Source: Trachythela sp. YZ-2020
Taxonomy: Eukaryota; Cnidaria; Anthozoa; Malacalcyonacea; Clavulariidae
Assembly: GCA_016169945.1 (NCBI GenBank)
Contig: JADLSH010000140.1
Location: 124,001-188,000 of the forward strand
DNA: 64,000 bases
Direction of reading: 5' to 3'
Shown here in pieces: positions 23,911 to 34,518 of this stretch. The notes below the pieces were generated by a model, which saw only the letters and a list, made by a program, of their open reading frames with translations, did no database searches and was not told the DNA's origin. A program made the translations under genes and the position numbers. The first letter of the stretch is position 1. Each line of letters opens with the position of its first letter.

Positions 23911-24301
23911 GTGATCCGACTGGAACACTTTTCTTATACAACGTCATGATCTCCTTTGCCATCTGAAGTCTGACCGTATCTCTTCCTTTCACTTGCCTTC
24001 TCTCGCCAACGTGTTTTGGATGCTGACAGGTGGTCTTCGATTCCTTCCAATATTTACCCAGCCTATGTCTGTGCATGGGACAAATCCATAATTTCTCTAT
24101 TTGTTGTTGACTAATATCGTAAAGCCCACTTCGCGCCAGAATAAGCTCGTACTCTGTGAAAGATTCTCGCGATAAATGATATGTAGCTAAATGGGTCCCA
24201 ATGTCATCCTTGCATTCGACTACACGATGTAGTTTCTCGCTTCCACGAGATGGCTCGCAAACCAACGCATCTTTTTCTTTTAGAAAACACGAAATAGACA
24301 T
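23911..24301 (-). pseudogene. Transposase exon 1, N-terminal region
   Basis: Begins with ATG at 24301 and encodes about 130 residues including a CPMHRHRLGKYWKESKTTC motif followed by HPKHVG, a Cys/His arrangement likely to bind zinc, then a basic region. The donor is CAC|GTATGT at 23911/23910. I choose the 24301 start because it is the first Met after stop codons and precedes the whole conserved region. The segment itself is intact; it is called pseudogene because later exons of the same gene carry frameshifts. Confidence 0.62.
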
Positions 24302-25249
24302 TTTAATTTCCGTAAATTATAACAAATTTAAATACACAGCGACTAGGAAGTAGAGTTGCAGAGCATCGATTTAGCAAATTAATCAGCGCTTACTAAAAGC
24401 GAAAGTTAACGTGTCAGTAGACACTGACAAGTGACAACCTGTCACTGCTGTCAGACATTCAGACTATCAGAGGTTACATAAAATTAGCCTTTCTCACGCT
24501 AAATTAGCCTTTCTCACGCTCACGCAAGCCTTTAATCGGCCATTTTTGGTTGGCAAAAATATTGATTCAGGCGATTTTTGTTTTATCAAAACAAACAGAT
24601 ACAATTGTGAGTTTGTTAACAAAATTGTGATTGTTGACAACTTCATTTGTGCTAAAATTTAGCGCTAAATTTTAAAATTTCCCGAAGTAAATACACGCCG
24701 AAAATATGCCTTTTTTCTAAATTTCAAAATTTAGTGCTGAAATTTCACACGAAAGTTAGCAACAGTCACGAATTTACTGACAAACAAGAAATTCTGCTTA
24801 ATTTTATTCTTGATAAAATAAAAATCGTAAAAATAAATTATTTGCCACCCAAAAATGGCGGATAAGAAGGCCTGGTTGCCTAGCGTGATAAAGGCTAATT
24901 ACCGCACTTACGGAGGAAGGGTGTAATACTCGCATATTAAGCTTATGCTGAAAGAAAGCACTTCAATCTTTTTTTACAATTTTCTTTCTGATATTCATAA
25001 TCATTTCGATTTAAACGATTTCTAGGTTTATAAGAAATCTGAGTTATTTTGACTTGCAAGGCGCGCAACATAAAGTAAACGCCTTTATCCGCGCATTACT
25101 TTTGTCATGCAAGGTTCTCATTTTCGTCAAGTATTAAATGTTAACTTTCAATGACTTTAGCGATAGTCTTACACCTAGCAAGAGGTATATATAGCCAGTG
25201 GGTATAGCCCAGTGAACTGGTACAGCCCACTCCATTTTCTAAATCCCGA
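24302..25249. other. 5' region of the transposase inside the transposon
   Basis: AT-rich sequence between the transposase start and the right inverted repeat, expected to hold its promoter. A 20-bp perfect tandem duplication (AAATTAGCCTTTCTCACGCT twice) lies at about 24482-24521. No other feature is recognised. Confidence 0.4.
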
Positions 25250-27424
25250 GTATATGGTCAGCGGTAATTCCTTCAAATCAAAACAATAACAAAGCAAAAC
25301 AGAGCTTTGTCAAACCATAGAGGTCAAACTATTCCAAAACTGCTATCTTTTCTTGAGAACGAAGAAAGAAGTGTTTATGCAGTAAAACCTAACACGTTTG
25401 GAGAATGAGAACCCTAAACGTACTGCAAAACGCGAGCAAAGAACGACGAGGAGCGAGTTTGTCGAATTGGTAGTGATTGGTAGTGATGCACGGTGGATAA
25501 TATCAATTGAGTCTTGAATTTACTATCGAAAATATCAAGTTACAAGGCAAGTGTTTAGCACAAGCTTTTGTTGGGCATTTGTACTTATCCCCGAGCCGGC
25601 GCGAAGCGCCGTGCGAGGGTAATAATTCCGCTCGGATATTTACACCCGGGAAAAAAGGAAAGCAATGGGAAATCCAAAGTTCATCAAGTTTTGCGGGCGC
25701 ATGGGTGTGACGGGTGTGATGGGTGGTCATCTCACTATAAATCTTTGTTAGGAGTGGAATGAGCGAATTAAAAAAACATGAGTAAGTCATATCAGTAAGT
25801 CTGAATTATAACTTATAAATCGCTTTTTGGGACTTCAGGAAAAGCTGCGGAACAAATTTATCGTTTATACTTTATAAAAAAGGATAAATAGAGATAGATG
25901 GTCGAAAAAATATGGCAAGTTTCTTATATTAAATTGTTGATGTATTTTAATATAGCCGTAAGAATGTTGTTTTATTTACATAGATTTTCATTTCTTTCCA
26001 ATTAAAATATCCTATATTTTATGCTATCAAAAAGTTCCAACTTAAAAGGAAAGCGAAATCGTTTCACACGAGAGAATTTGTATATTTTCAACTGATTTCA
26101 TTTCAAAAACTAATTTATAAGTAAAAGGCAGTTTAGTTTTATAAACTTTTGGCAACGTTTTAGTAAACGGAAGGTTGCATTTAAACATTAATTTGAAGCT
26201 TATAGAATGCATAAGAACATACCTACACCATATATCTCAGATTTGTGTGGCTAAAGCAACTAATATTTTAATTATTTTTGTAGTTTTTGTAACCTGTTTA
26301 ACTGTTTTGTACTCCAGAAAAGTTTATTTTATCGTGTTGCCATGGCTACTGTGCTTCCTCTTCTTGAAACAAAATTTCCATTTTTTATTCTTTCAAAATA
26401 TTTTTCCCAAAATATTATTGTTTCCTTCCACTCTTCTTTCCAAACTATTAGAGTAATGATCAAAATTGTAATGGTACATTTAAAATGAAGGAAGCCACAG
26501 TGATTACGTCAAGTAAAACATTTCATTTGGCGATAGCCTTTTATTGCGTCGTGTGAGCCAAGGATCCAAGGGTGTGAGCCAAGGATCCAATTCTGTTTTC
26601 TAAGCCAAAAATTTGTTTTGAACGCAGATATCCGACTCGCCTACAACCTTTGCATGGCAGATTTTTTGATAAAAAAGATTAGCAATAGTAATGTTTTGGA
26701 ATGTAATGTCTGGCAATGTTCAGCTGGGGCGAGGGGTTACTGCAAGCATGTATTTCTAGTTTTAGTGAATAAGTGCGACGTATTTGTGGCACGGAAGGTC
26801 AGTCGTTTCGATGCTACAACAATAAATAGTCAGTAGCACACTCGATCAAGAATTCGTACAAACAAGCTATAGAGGTAAAAACTGCACATGTTTCACCGGG
26901 TTTATATCGAAAGTGAGAGCCTAACCGCAAAATGTTATGTTTTGAATGTTTAAACGAAACCTTGTTTATTAACATGATGTTATTATTAACTGTGGGTCTT
27001 TCCTCACTTTTTCGTAAAAATGGCTTAAGTCTGAGCAATAATAGGACATCTAAAATGGCTGCCGACAGACGTATTTTTTAAATAAGCGGCAAACAAATTC
27101 AGGTGCTAAAATTTATCTACAAATTATAGTAATGTGTACATAAAAGCATGTTTTTTCATGTGGTACGTTGTCATTGACAACAAAAACGCGATTTCAAAGA
27201 ACGATATCGTGAAATATAGTGCATATTCTTGTTTTCAAGATGGTCGCCAAAGGCCAATTTGTCTGACGCAATTCGAATCGTAATAAAAAAGTTTACAGTC
27301 GGATTTCGAAGGACTCATATAAATTAATATACTCTATTAGGCATATTTCTTCAATCAACAAGAAATTAGGCGAAAATAAATCTTCATCACAGATGGAGTG
27401 GTTGGTTTTTACAGACAGTGCCTC
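25250..27424 (-). repeat. Right terminal inverted repeat, interrupted
   Basis: Reverse complement of 19775-20763, split at 25587/26760 by a 1,172-bp insertion. Without the insertion the arm is about 1,003 bp. Confidence 0.87.
25588..26759 (+). mobile_element. Helitron-like non-autonomous insertion, 1,172 bp
   Basis: The insertion sits exactly between A (25587) and T (26760). It starts with TC (TCCCCGAGCCGGCGCGAAGC) and ends with CTAG. These are the Helitron rules: 5' TC, 3' CTRR, A|T target, no target duplication. The unoccupied left arm of the host transposon reads straight through the same point (GTACTCA|TTTTAGTG on the comparable strand). The 5' end has a GGCGCGAAGCGCC palindrome. I could not find a clear 3' subterminal hairpin, and no Rep/helicase gene is present, so it is non-autonomous. 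Confidence 0.75.
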
Positions 27425-27428
27425 TTAA

Positions 27429-28439
27429 TTATGGCAGTATAAGTGATTCGATTTCGCGCAATTTGAAAAGGAACAAACCTAGAAAACTGCACTTAGACGA
27501 TAGTTTTTTCTTGCTAAAACAATGGATTCTTAAAACTTACAAAAAAGTGCTCCTCCCCTGAGCTCGAAAAATCCCAAGAAAAAGGTTAGCGGGACATTTT
27601 CTGTCCAGCTATCAGTCATTTTGTATCACGATGGCAAACGTTTCCAAACGGATTTTTCGCACATGTTACGGCAGCAAACTTTTAATTTGACGCACTACCC
27701 GCACGCACCTGTGGTCTTCGCGAATTCTAATACCTCACGAAATTAAGAACAGTACAAGAAAGGTATAATTACTTATAAATTTACTTACATAATATTTAGT
27801 ATATTTATATGCATAATATTAGGCGTATTAGCATATATTTTCATTTTGATCTGTTCAACCTAAAAATATATTTAAAAAGAGTTAAAAACAAATTTAATTA
27901 TTTAATTATTTCGGGTGTGATTGCCCAATAAGTCCTTTGCGGAACACTTTAATTTTCAGGCATATTTGCCTATTTCATTGTTTTGAAAATCCGACTGTTC
28001 TCCATGCATTTAAGTTATTCATCGTTTTGATTTATTTTAGAATACGGCTTATTCACCCGAGCTTGAGGCTCATGATACATATTGATGGTTTTTATGTGAC
28101 GTCAAAGCGGCCATGCTTGTGGACAACTTCTTGATATATCTTTTTCCACCAGCAAGGGCAGACGTGAAAACCACCAATACTTTACAGCTAACACTTAGGG
28201 TTAGTTTTTGGGAGGAGTGGAAAACTGGAGGACGGAAGTTTCTAAGCACAGGAGAGAACCAACCAAACTATTTTTGGTTTGTACGTTACTTCATTGACGC
28301 TATGTTGGATGAATTTAGCAGAGGATTTTGGTTGCTTTCAATTCAAATTTCATCCAACATGGCAAAAATCTCTATGTTTTTCAAATCCCTCGAGCTTGGT
28401 TGCACACCACCTATATATACTTAATATAGCCCAAGTAAA
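27429..28439. other. Intergenic sequence, nothing recognised
   Basis: AT-rich sequence to the right of the transposon. The open frames at 27937-28424 are short, show no domain and lack supporting structure. Confidence 0.4.
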
Positions 28440-28512
28440 TACCTTAAATAACGAGCCTCACTCACCCATAAGTGGCAGTGCACTTACCGCTTTCACTCGT
28501 GCTCCCCTGTCT
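28440..28512 (-). repeat. tRNA-like SINE head fragment
   Basis: On the minus strand it contains an A-box-like GAAAGCGGTAAGTGCACTGCC, the same arrangement as the fragment at 1-66 but more diverged. No B box. Confidence 0.3.
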
Positions 28513-30639
28513 AGTTGTAAAGTTTATAAAAAAAGAGAAAGTTTTAAATATAATTACTTTAATATTGGAGCTGTTGTTCTCTGATACAGTACAATATCTG
28601 AAGCATTGATTCCTGAAGTGCGATCCTTCTACAAAGCCATCTCACAACAGTCCACAGCATTCTTCTTGACTGAATGTCTCTTGGCAGCAATCACGTCAGC
28701 TAGAGTAGAAGGGAATTGTTGCGTTTTATCTTCCACACCCACCACACACACTAATGATAGTGGTCGTAAACAATCCATGTTCGATCTCAGTCAAACTTTG
28801 GTTGTACTTGGGTTTTTTCCTGTCTCTCATCGGAGTGGAGAATTCAACATTTTTTGCTTTCACTAAAACGACAAATTAAAAAACATTTTAGCTCCAAAAC
28901 GCACAAAATACTTTATAATATAAAAACATTTCTCTGCAGTACTCGGGGCCTCTTTTAAGAATTCCTCAGTTGCTGAAATATGAATATTTTACATAGAAAT
29001 GATAAGTACATACCTCAATTCAGTTCTGGTGTTTCGCTTGGGGATTCTCCGTACTTGACTTAGCTTACGGCCACGAGGTACTAAAATGGCAAATATTAAC
29101 ATAAACTTAGCTCTAAAACATCTTGACCACTTTATTACAACATTTATCTACCAATTTAAACCAAACATATCAAAGCACGTACAAAGACTTAACAAGACGT
29201 ACAAAAGTCACAAATAAACGATATCACAGCGAAGCGACTTGCGGTCCTCAACTTCGAGAGATAGTTTCAAGCACTTGTTTCGCTAAAAGACAAACATTTT
29301 ACACAAAATAGAAAGTACATACCTCAGTGCTGCCTTTGAGGTTGAAAATTCAACATTTCTTGTTAAATTTTGCTTTAAAAATGAGTTTAGCTCGCTCAAC
29401 TTGACGCCCCAAGACCAAATGCATATAAATCTTGAATTTCGTAGCATAGTCGAAATAGGTCACATGATAAGGTATGGCCATTCCTATTGAACAAAACGAG
29501 CTCCTATGAAATTTAGCTGAATTTCAATTACTTAAGGTGGCTCCCTACAGTTTGTCAATACAAAATGAAAGATCTCCGATTTTGATCCAAATTTTACAAC
29601 AATTATTATTTGTTCAAAAACAAAAAGGAACTGATTACGAAAAACAATAACAAAAGAGAACAAAAAAGAATCGTAACTGCTTTTGCTATGGCAACAATAA
29701 CGTTTCAATATTCAGTAATCTGGAGTCGATGTCAAGACTGATTACGTCCGGGCTGTGTTCACAGATTTTTATTTGATGTATAAATTTTGGACATAGGACA
29801 GTCCTGCTCAGAATGTACCGCACTGTGGTATCAATCCGATATCCACAGTTAACCCAAGATAATATATTTTTGTCATCCTGTGATTTTGAAACAACTGGAC
29901 GCTTCTATTTTGGTAGGTACCTCAAGTAACTAGGGTCTAAAAAAGGCGTGGGTTGGTTTTGTCCGACGAACAGGCTGGCCAGGACATAACATAAAGAGGC
30001 CGTAAAAGCCCCTTGTCACCAGCGAGAATGCACGGATATCAAGTGCTGAAGGTACGAGGGCACTAGGGGGTATGGGGCATGCATTCCCAGAACATTTCGA
30101 AATGTAGAGTCTCTACAAAATTTGTCCTACAAAAGTGCAATTGTTAAACATTGTGGGCATCTCAACCCCCCCCCTACCTTTGACTCAACAACAAATTACT
30201 GGTTTTGATCTTATTTGTGATATGACCCAGCCCCAAAGAAGTGCATGCCTGAATAGATTTGAAAATATGGACCTTTTGGGCACTGGCGATTGCTAAAACA
30301 ATTTCCTATAACAATAAATCTATTGGACATATAGATACAGGGCATTTTTTAATTAAGGAATTACGACTACTGGGATAAAGGCTGTGCGAGGGCCTTTTCC
30401 TTTGTAAATTACCCTAAATATAGTAAGACCATTATTTTCTGACTTTCATTGCAAACTAGTGAGTAAATCACAGCAAATAGTCTTGGTAAATGGGAACATT
30501 TGCAATTGTAAAATACGAAGATGTCGAAAGTCTAGTAACAGATTTTACAGATATAAAAATAGAATGAAAAACTGTCAGTAGTGAATTGAATTTTAAATGT
30601 AAAATTTGAGATACGTGGCAAAAGTGATCTTATTTATTG
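28513..30639. other. Intergenic sequence with an orphan TTAA-type terminus
   Basis: At 29532-29550 the sequence reads TTAA followed by GGTGGCTCCCTACAG, which looks like the end of a TTAA-targeting MITE. A related end in the opposite orientation (GTAGGGAGCCTCC then TTAA) is at 53295-53311. A minus-strand stretch at 28600-28860 looks faintly protein-like but has stops. I see no gene. Confidence 0.35.
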
Positions 30640-31250
30640 TAATTTAATTTTAATTTTTTTTAATTATTTTTAAATTTTATAAGCTTTGTTACATCTTCAA
30701 CATAAGCACATTACATACAAATAACGTCAATATACACAATTACGTTACTTTACAAAATTGTGACCAGGTAATCGCAACAGCTTTCGCCAATTACTGTGAT
30801 CCCAAACTACATATATATATAAACTTAAAACTTTGGACACTACAGTTATGATTATACATCTAAAAACAGCATGCAAGAGATTTGGACAAGTCTCCAGCCT
30901 GATTGCATTTAAGGAAAATTGGTTTCCAAGTCCTAGGGTCTTCTATTCATAGTTAATTTGGAGAGCAGAATGTTAGTAGTTCGGTAACAGATTCTTAAAT
31001 GTAGCCAGAGTGTTTAATTTATTAGTGATAGGTCTTGGTAGAGCGCGGCATTCCAGATTCTTGTTGATTTAAGAAGTATTCGAGGTATATGATAGAGTTT
31101 TTCAACAGCTTTCTTTTGTTGTTAATAATTAACAGGTAATCAGTGTCAAATAGTTTTTTATAGGAGTCGCTTTTTAGTGCCATTTCAGTGAAAAGACAAT
31201 TAAGCATTTTTGAGCCAAGGAAAATGAAAACTTACGCTAATGGTCAGTCG
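30640..31250 (-). mobile_element. 5'-truncated LINE (L2/CR1-like), 3' end
   Basis: On the minus strand it carries the last part of ORF2 in decayed frames (a PRTWKP-like end) followed by a 3' UTR containing TAATTGGCGAAAGCTG and an A/T-rich tail at 30640-30680. The same 3' UTR motif follows the plus-strand LINE at 31778-33305, so these are two copies of one family in opposite orientation. No catalytic domain remains. Confidence 0.7.
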
Positions 31251-31536
31251 GTGTATGTTTGCAAAAGGACTATATTTTAGATCTTCAATGGTTACTTCAT
31301 TTTGATAAATTGTCTGGTTGCAAATTCTCTGCATGCTTTACCCTAGAATTCGTTATATACAGTAAAAATTATACTTTTTGTGGTTACAAGATCGAAGTAC
31401 AAAGTGTCAAAGAAATCGAATTACAAATCAATCTCATAGACAATCCGCATTTCCTGGACAGATTTCATGTTCTTCTGTTGGTCTCTTTGTATTATTGTTG
31501 AGAAGCTCGACTGTACTTCTTAACAAACAATAGTAT

Positions 31537-31695
31537 ACAAATAATGAATGTTTATGAGTGCAATGGTAAAAATATTTTCATGAGGTGAAAGATGGAATTT
31601 TCCATTCTATGATCCAATTATCCAATGGGAAATTCCATCTTTCACCGAATGAAAATATTTTTGCATTTGCACGAATGAAAACATTCATTATTTGT
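31537..31695. repeat. Palindromic MITE, about 160 bp
   Basis: Near-perfect palindrome with arms of about 70 bp; its core is GGTGAAAGATGGAATTT against its complement, and its outer ends are ACAAATAATGAATG and its complement. It lies between the two opposed LINE copies. Superfamily unknown. Confidence 0.75.
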
Positions 31696-31777
31696 TTTAT
31701 ATGACACCAAAATATATCGATGTTATAAAAGATTTATTGGAATAAATACAACCAAAACAAATACATACCAGAGTTAC

Positions 31778-33305
31778 ATGTTACCATGTTATCATGTGTT
31801 CCAACAACTGAACGCTTGTCAACATGGATTTGTGCCAGGAAAATCATGCGTTACACAACTTGTTGAGGTATTTGAACAAATAGGTCGTAAATTGGACAAC
31901 GGTGAGCAAATAGATGTACTGTATTTGGACATGTCGAAAGCGTTCGATAAAGTAAGTCACGCTCAGCTACTAAATCGACTTCGCGAATTTGGGTTTAGAG
32001 GGAACATTCTGAATTGGTTTTCTTCATATCTAAGTGATCGTTACCAACAGACAACGGTTCTTGGAGCGACGTCAAGACCGTTAAAAGTTACATCAGGAGT
32101 ACCACAAAGCTCTATTCTTGGTCCACTGTTATTTCTGTTGTACGAAAATCATCTATCGCAAGCAGTTCATAATTAAAAAATTGCAACCTTTGCCGACGAT
32201 ACAAAAATCTTTAGAACTATAAGTTCAATATCTGACGCATCATTGTTACAAGAAGATCTCGCAAACTTTGAACTGTGCTCCAACAACGCCAAACTAGAAC
32301 TCAACGCTGATAAATGCAAAGTTTTAACAATAAGCATGAAGCACAACGAAATTGAATACCCGTATAAGCTACAAGATACTGTCTTGGAAAGTACCGACTA
32401 CGAGCGTGATCTGGGAGTGCGGACTTCATCAAATCTGACCTGGTCTAAACCATAATATATCTATGGTCTAAACATGTTGAGTCTCAATGCGCACAAGCCA
32501 CCAGAATGCTAGAATATTTAAGAAGATCAACACTGGACATAAAATCTGTCTCAGTCCGTCGCACTCTGTATTTGACTCTAGTCCGTTCCCAACTATGCTA
32601 CAGTTCTCAAGTCAGGGCTCCACAATTAGTTAACTTGATCAAACGAACAGAAAGAGTCCAAAGACGCGCAAGTAAGTTCATCTTAGATCTGCCCTTTTTC
32701 TGCGACATCAGTTACAGCGAGAGACTCGTGGCGTTAGATATCATTCCTCTGTGCTATTGGCATGAATTTCTCGATTTGATTTTCCTGTTCAAATGTATTC
32801 ATGGGTTGACAGACATCAACGCAGAGTTACTGCCAACACAACAGAACCGGGAGAGGATTACAAGATCAGCCGATCCTGACTGCCTGCTGCTTACAACAAC
32901 AAAATGCAAGACTGTGATATTCCAGAAGTCCTTTCTGACAAGATCAACGAGAGTGTGGAATATATTACCAAAAAACTTGACGAACAAAGACGCCACTTTC
33001 AATGCATTTAAAAACGTACTTTACAAGTATTATAGTTCAGCTTTAGCAAACGTTTATGATTCCGAGAATCCACGAACATGGAAGTCAATATGTCTCTCGT
33101 ACCTTGTCTTCGTCCAAGTCATGTTGTTTTTAATTGAATATTGTATGTTTGTGTTGTAAATGTAAAGACTAAAGGGCCGCTGTAATTGGCGAAAGCTGTA
33201 GCGTATACCCTGCCATTTGAGTTTGGTGTGTATTGTTTGTGTAAATCATTATGTAATATAAGATGTAACTATACGTGTATATTTGGCAAAGCTTAATAAA
33301 TAAAT
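31778..33305 (+). mobile_element. 5'-truncated LINE (L2/CR1-like) with RT remnant
   Basis: Three open segments in different frames (31778-32176, 32243-32455, 32506-33159) form the C-terminal two thirds of a reverse transcriptase ORF. Visible motifs are LNACQHGFVPGKSC, LYLDMSKAFDKVSH, VTSGVPQSSILGPLLF and FADDTK (at about 32190, immediately after an in-frame stop). The thumb and C-terminal region follows, with the 3' UTR motif TAATTGGCGAAAGCTG and a (AATA)n tail near 33293-33320. Stops and frameshifts make it non-functional. It has no endonuclease domain: the 5' part was lost on insertion. Confidence 0.85.
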
Positions 33306-33372
33306 AAATAAGTAAATAAAACATGTATGAAGTTCAAAATTGATATACCAATCAAATACAATATACCAATCT

Positions 33373-33527
33373 AATACACCTTTTCGATAATTACGTCACG
33401 AGTACCTCCTTGGCCTGGAAGCCTCGCTCTCATGAATCAAGACGAAAGGCTATTGGCTCACAATTCATGAGAACGAGGCTCCTGGGCTAAGAAGGGATTT
33501 GTGATGTAATTATCGAAAGGGTGTATT
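33373..33527. repeat. Palindromic MITE, 155 bp
   Basis: Inverted ends AATACACCTTTTCGATAATT and its near complement, with a second inverted block CGAGGCT/AGCCTCG nearer the centre. It is inserted between two LINE fragments. Confidence 0.72.
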
Positions 33528-33539
33528 GCTGTGGTAGTC

Positions 33540-33910
33540 CATGGGTTGTCTTTAAATTTTATTTCCTTTTTTGAAAAAACGTTTTAATGGAACGTGTTTG
33601 TCAACATTCTTAGATATACTGAAATAAAATGAGTGGAACATGTCATTCTCATCAGAGAAATTGTCCAGAATACCTTCCCAGGATAAAGCTTAGAAATCAG
33701 AGAGAAAATTGGATTCATTAAAATTTATTGCGTTTAAATAGGTTATATTTCTTTGGAAACTTAGGTAATTTATTGTAACTAATAGGAAATTTGGTAGGTG
33801 ATCTGCGATATCATAAGTAATATTTCCACCAATTATGCGATGTTTAGCAAAGTTAAAAAATATATTGTCAATTAAAGTGATCCAATTATCGAATGATCAG
33901 CTTCAACGCA
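33540..33910 (-). mobile_element. LINE endonuclease-domain fragment
   Basis: On the minus strand the sequence reads TLIDNIFFN-like, then a GGNITYDIADHLPNFLL-like segment. This is the end of an APE-type endonuclease with the conserved (S/A)DHLP block, followed by the linker. It comes from a LINE clade different from its neighbours. Frames are decayed and both ends are missing. Confidence 0.55.
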
Positions 33911-34019
33911 ACCCAACACCGCCAACATTTGTTAATGTGGGAAAGGAAATAAATTCATCGTTAGGAAGTGATGTATAGCTTCTCGAATTCGAGTCTATAT
34001 CCTAATTTTCTTCAGCCAC

Positions 34020-34200
34020 ATTTAGAGTCACTTACACCCATTTAGGGTCTAAGTGAGTGAAAGTGTACCTAACTTGGTCTAAGTGTGCCTAAGTGAGTCA
34101 AAGCCGATGTATAAGCGAGTCTAAGTGAGCCTAAGTCGGTGTAAGCGAGTCTAACTGGGGGAAAGAGGGTCTCAGTGTGCCTAAGTGGGTGTATATAAGT
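34020..34200. repeat. Degenerate 11-13-bp minisatellite (TAAGTGAGTC-like)
   Basis: About a dozen imperfect copies of a unit near CTAAGTGAGTCT in tandem. No coding meaning is apparent. Confidence 0.65.
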
Positions 34201-34342
34201 GTCCAGTACACATATATTTTGTTTAATTTAGGTTTCCTCCTGTATGTAGCAACACTCGAGGATGAGCCTTACTGGACCTCTAGGGTAGAACAGTTTAGGG
34301 TTTGTTTTAATAGTATTTTTGGCCTGTTTAAAGAATGTTTAT

Positions 34343-34518
34343 AAGAAGACCAACATTTATATCGGGTTGTAATCACAGAAGTAGAAAGCCCGCAATGTTT
34401 CTGGGTACAACACGCAGATAGTGGGAGTGATATCGAACAAATGATGGAAAGACTGAGAACTCGTCTAGCTACTAATCCTCCCAAACCAAGCTCTTACATG
34501 CCGCGTAGAGAATTATGC
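34343..34518 (+). pseudogene. Tudor-domain coding fragment, cut by a LINE
   Basis: An open stretch after a possible acceptor (TATAAG at 34337-34342) encodes RVVITEVESPQCFWVQHADS, then a helical IEQMMERLRTRL segment, then MPRRELCAALF. The 'V.T.V.SP..F.VQ' start and the 'LCAA.F' block match the opening of extended Tudor domains, as in TDRD/RNF17-type proteins of the piRNA pathway that bind dimethyl-arginine. Right after LCAALF the sequence becomes the A/T-rich 3' tail of a minus-strand LINE, so the domain is truncated in the middle. Whether this was an exon of a nearby gene or an already dead copy cannot be decided here. Confidence 0.45.

Larger units (their letters stand above)
19775..27424 (-). 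mobile_element. 7.65-kb TTAA-flanked DNA transposon with ~1-kb TIRs
   Basis: TTAA at 19771-19774 and at 27425-27428 flank ends that read GAGGCACTGTCTGTAAAAAC on the left and the exact reverse complement on the right. The inverted repeat continues for about 990 bp (19775-20763 against 25250-27424, the right arm interrupted by a Helitron-like insertion). Inside, on the minus strand, lie the pieces of a spliced transposase-like gene. TTAA targets are known for piggyBac and Kolobok. The protein does not look like piggyBac to me, so Kolobok or an unclassified TTAA superfamily is more likely. The coding region is broken, so this copy is probably dead. Confidence 0.85.

Noticed and set aside
19775..27424. 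piggyBac element
   Set aside because: The TTAA target fits, but the protein motifs (MDWAMKF, LRSDEAG, C2H2 finger, KADPAQV) and the ~1-kb TIRs do not look like piggyBac; left as Kolobok-like or unclassified.
28600..28866. Coding exon on either strand
   Set aside because: The plus frame lacks any domain, and the more protein-like minus frame contains stops and no clear splice sites.
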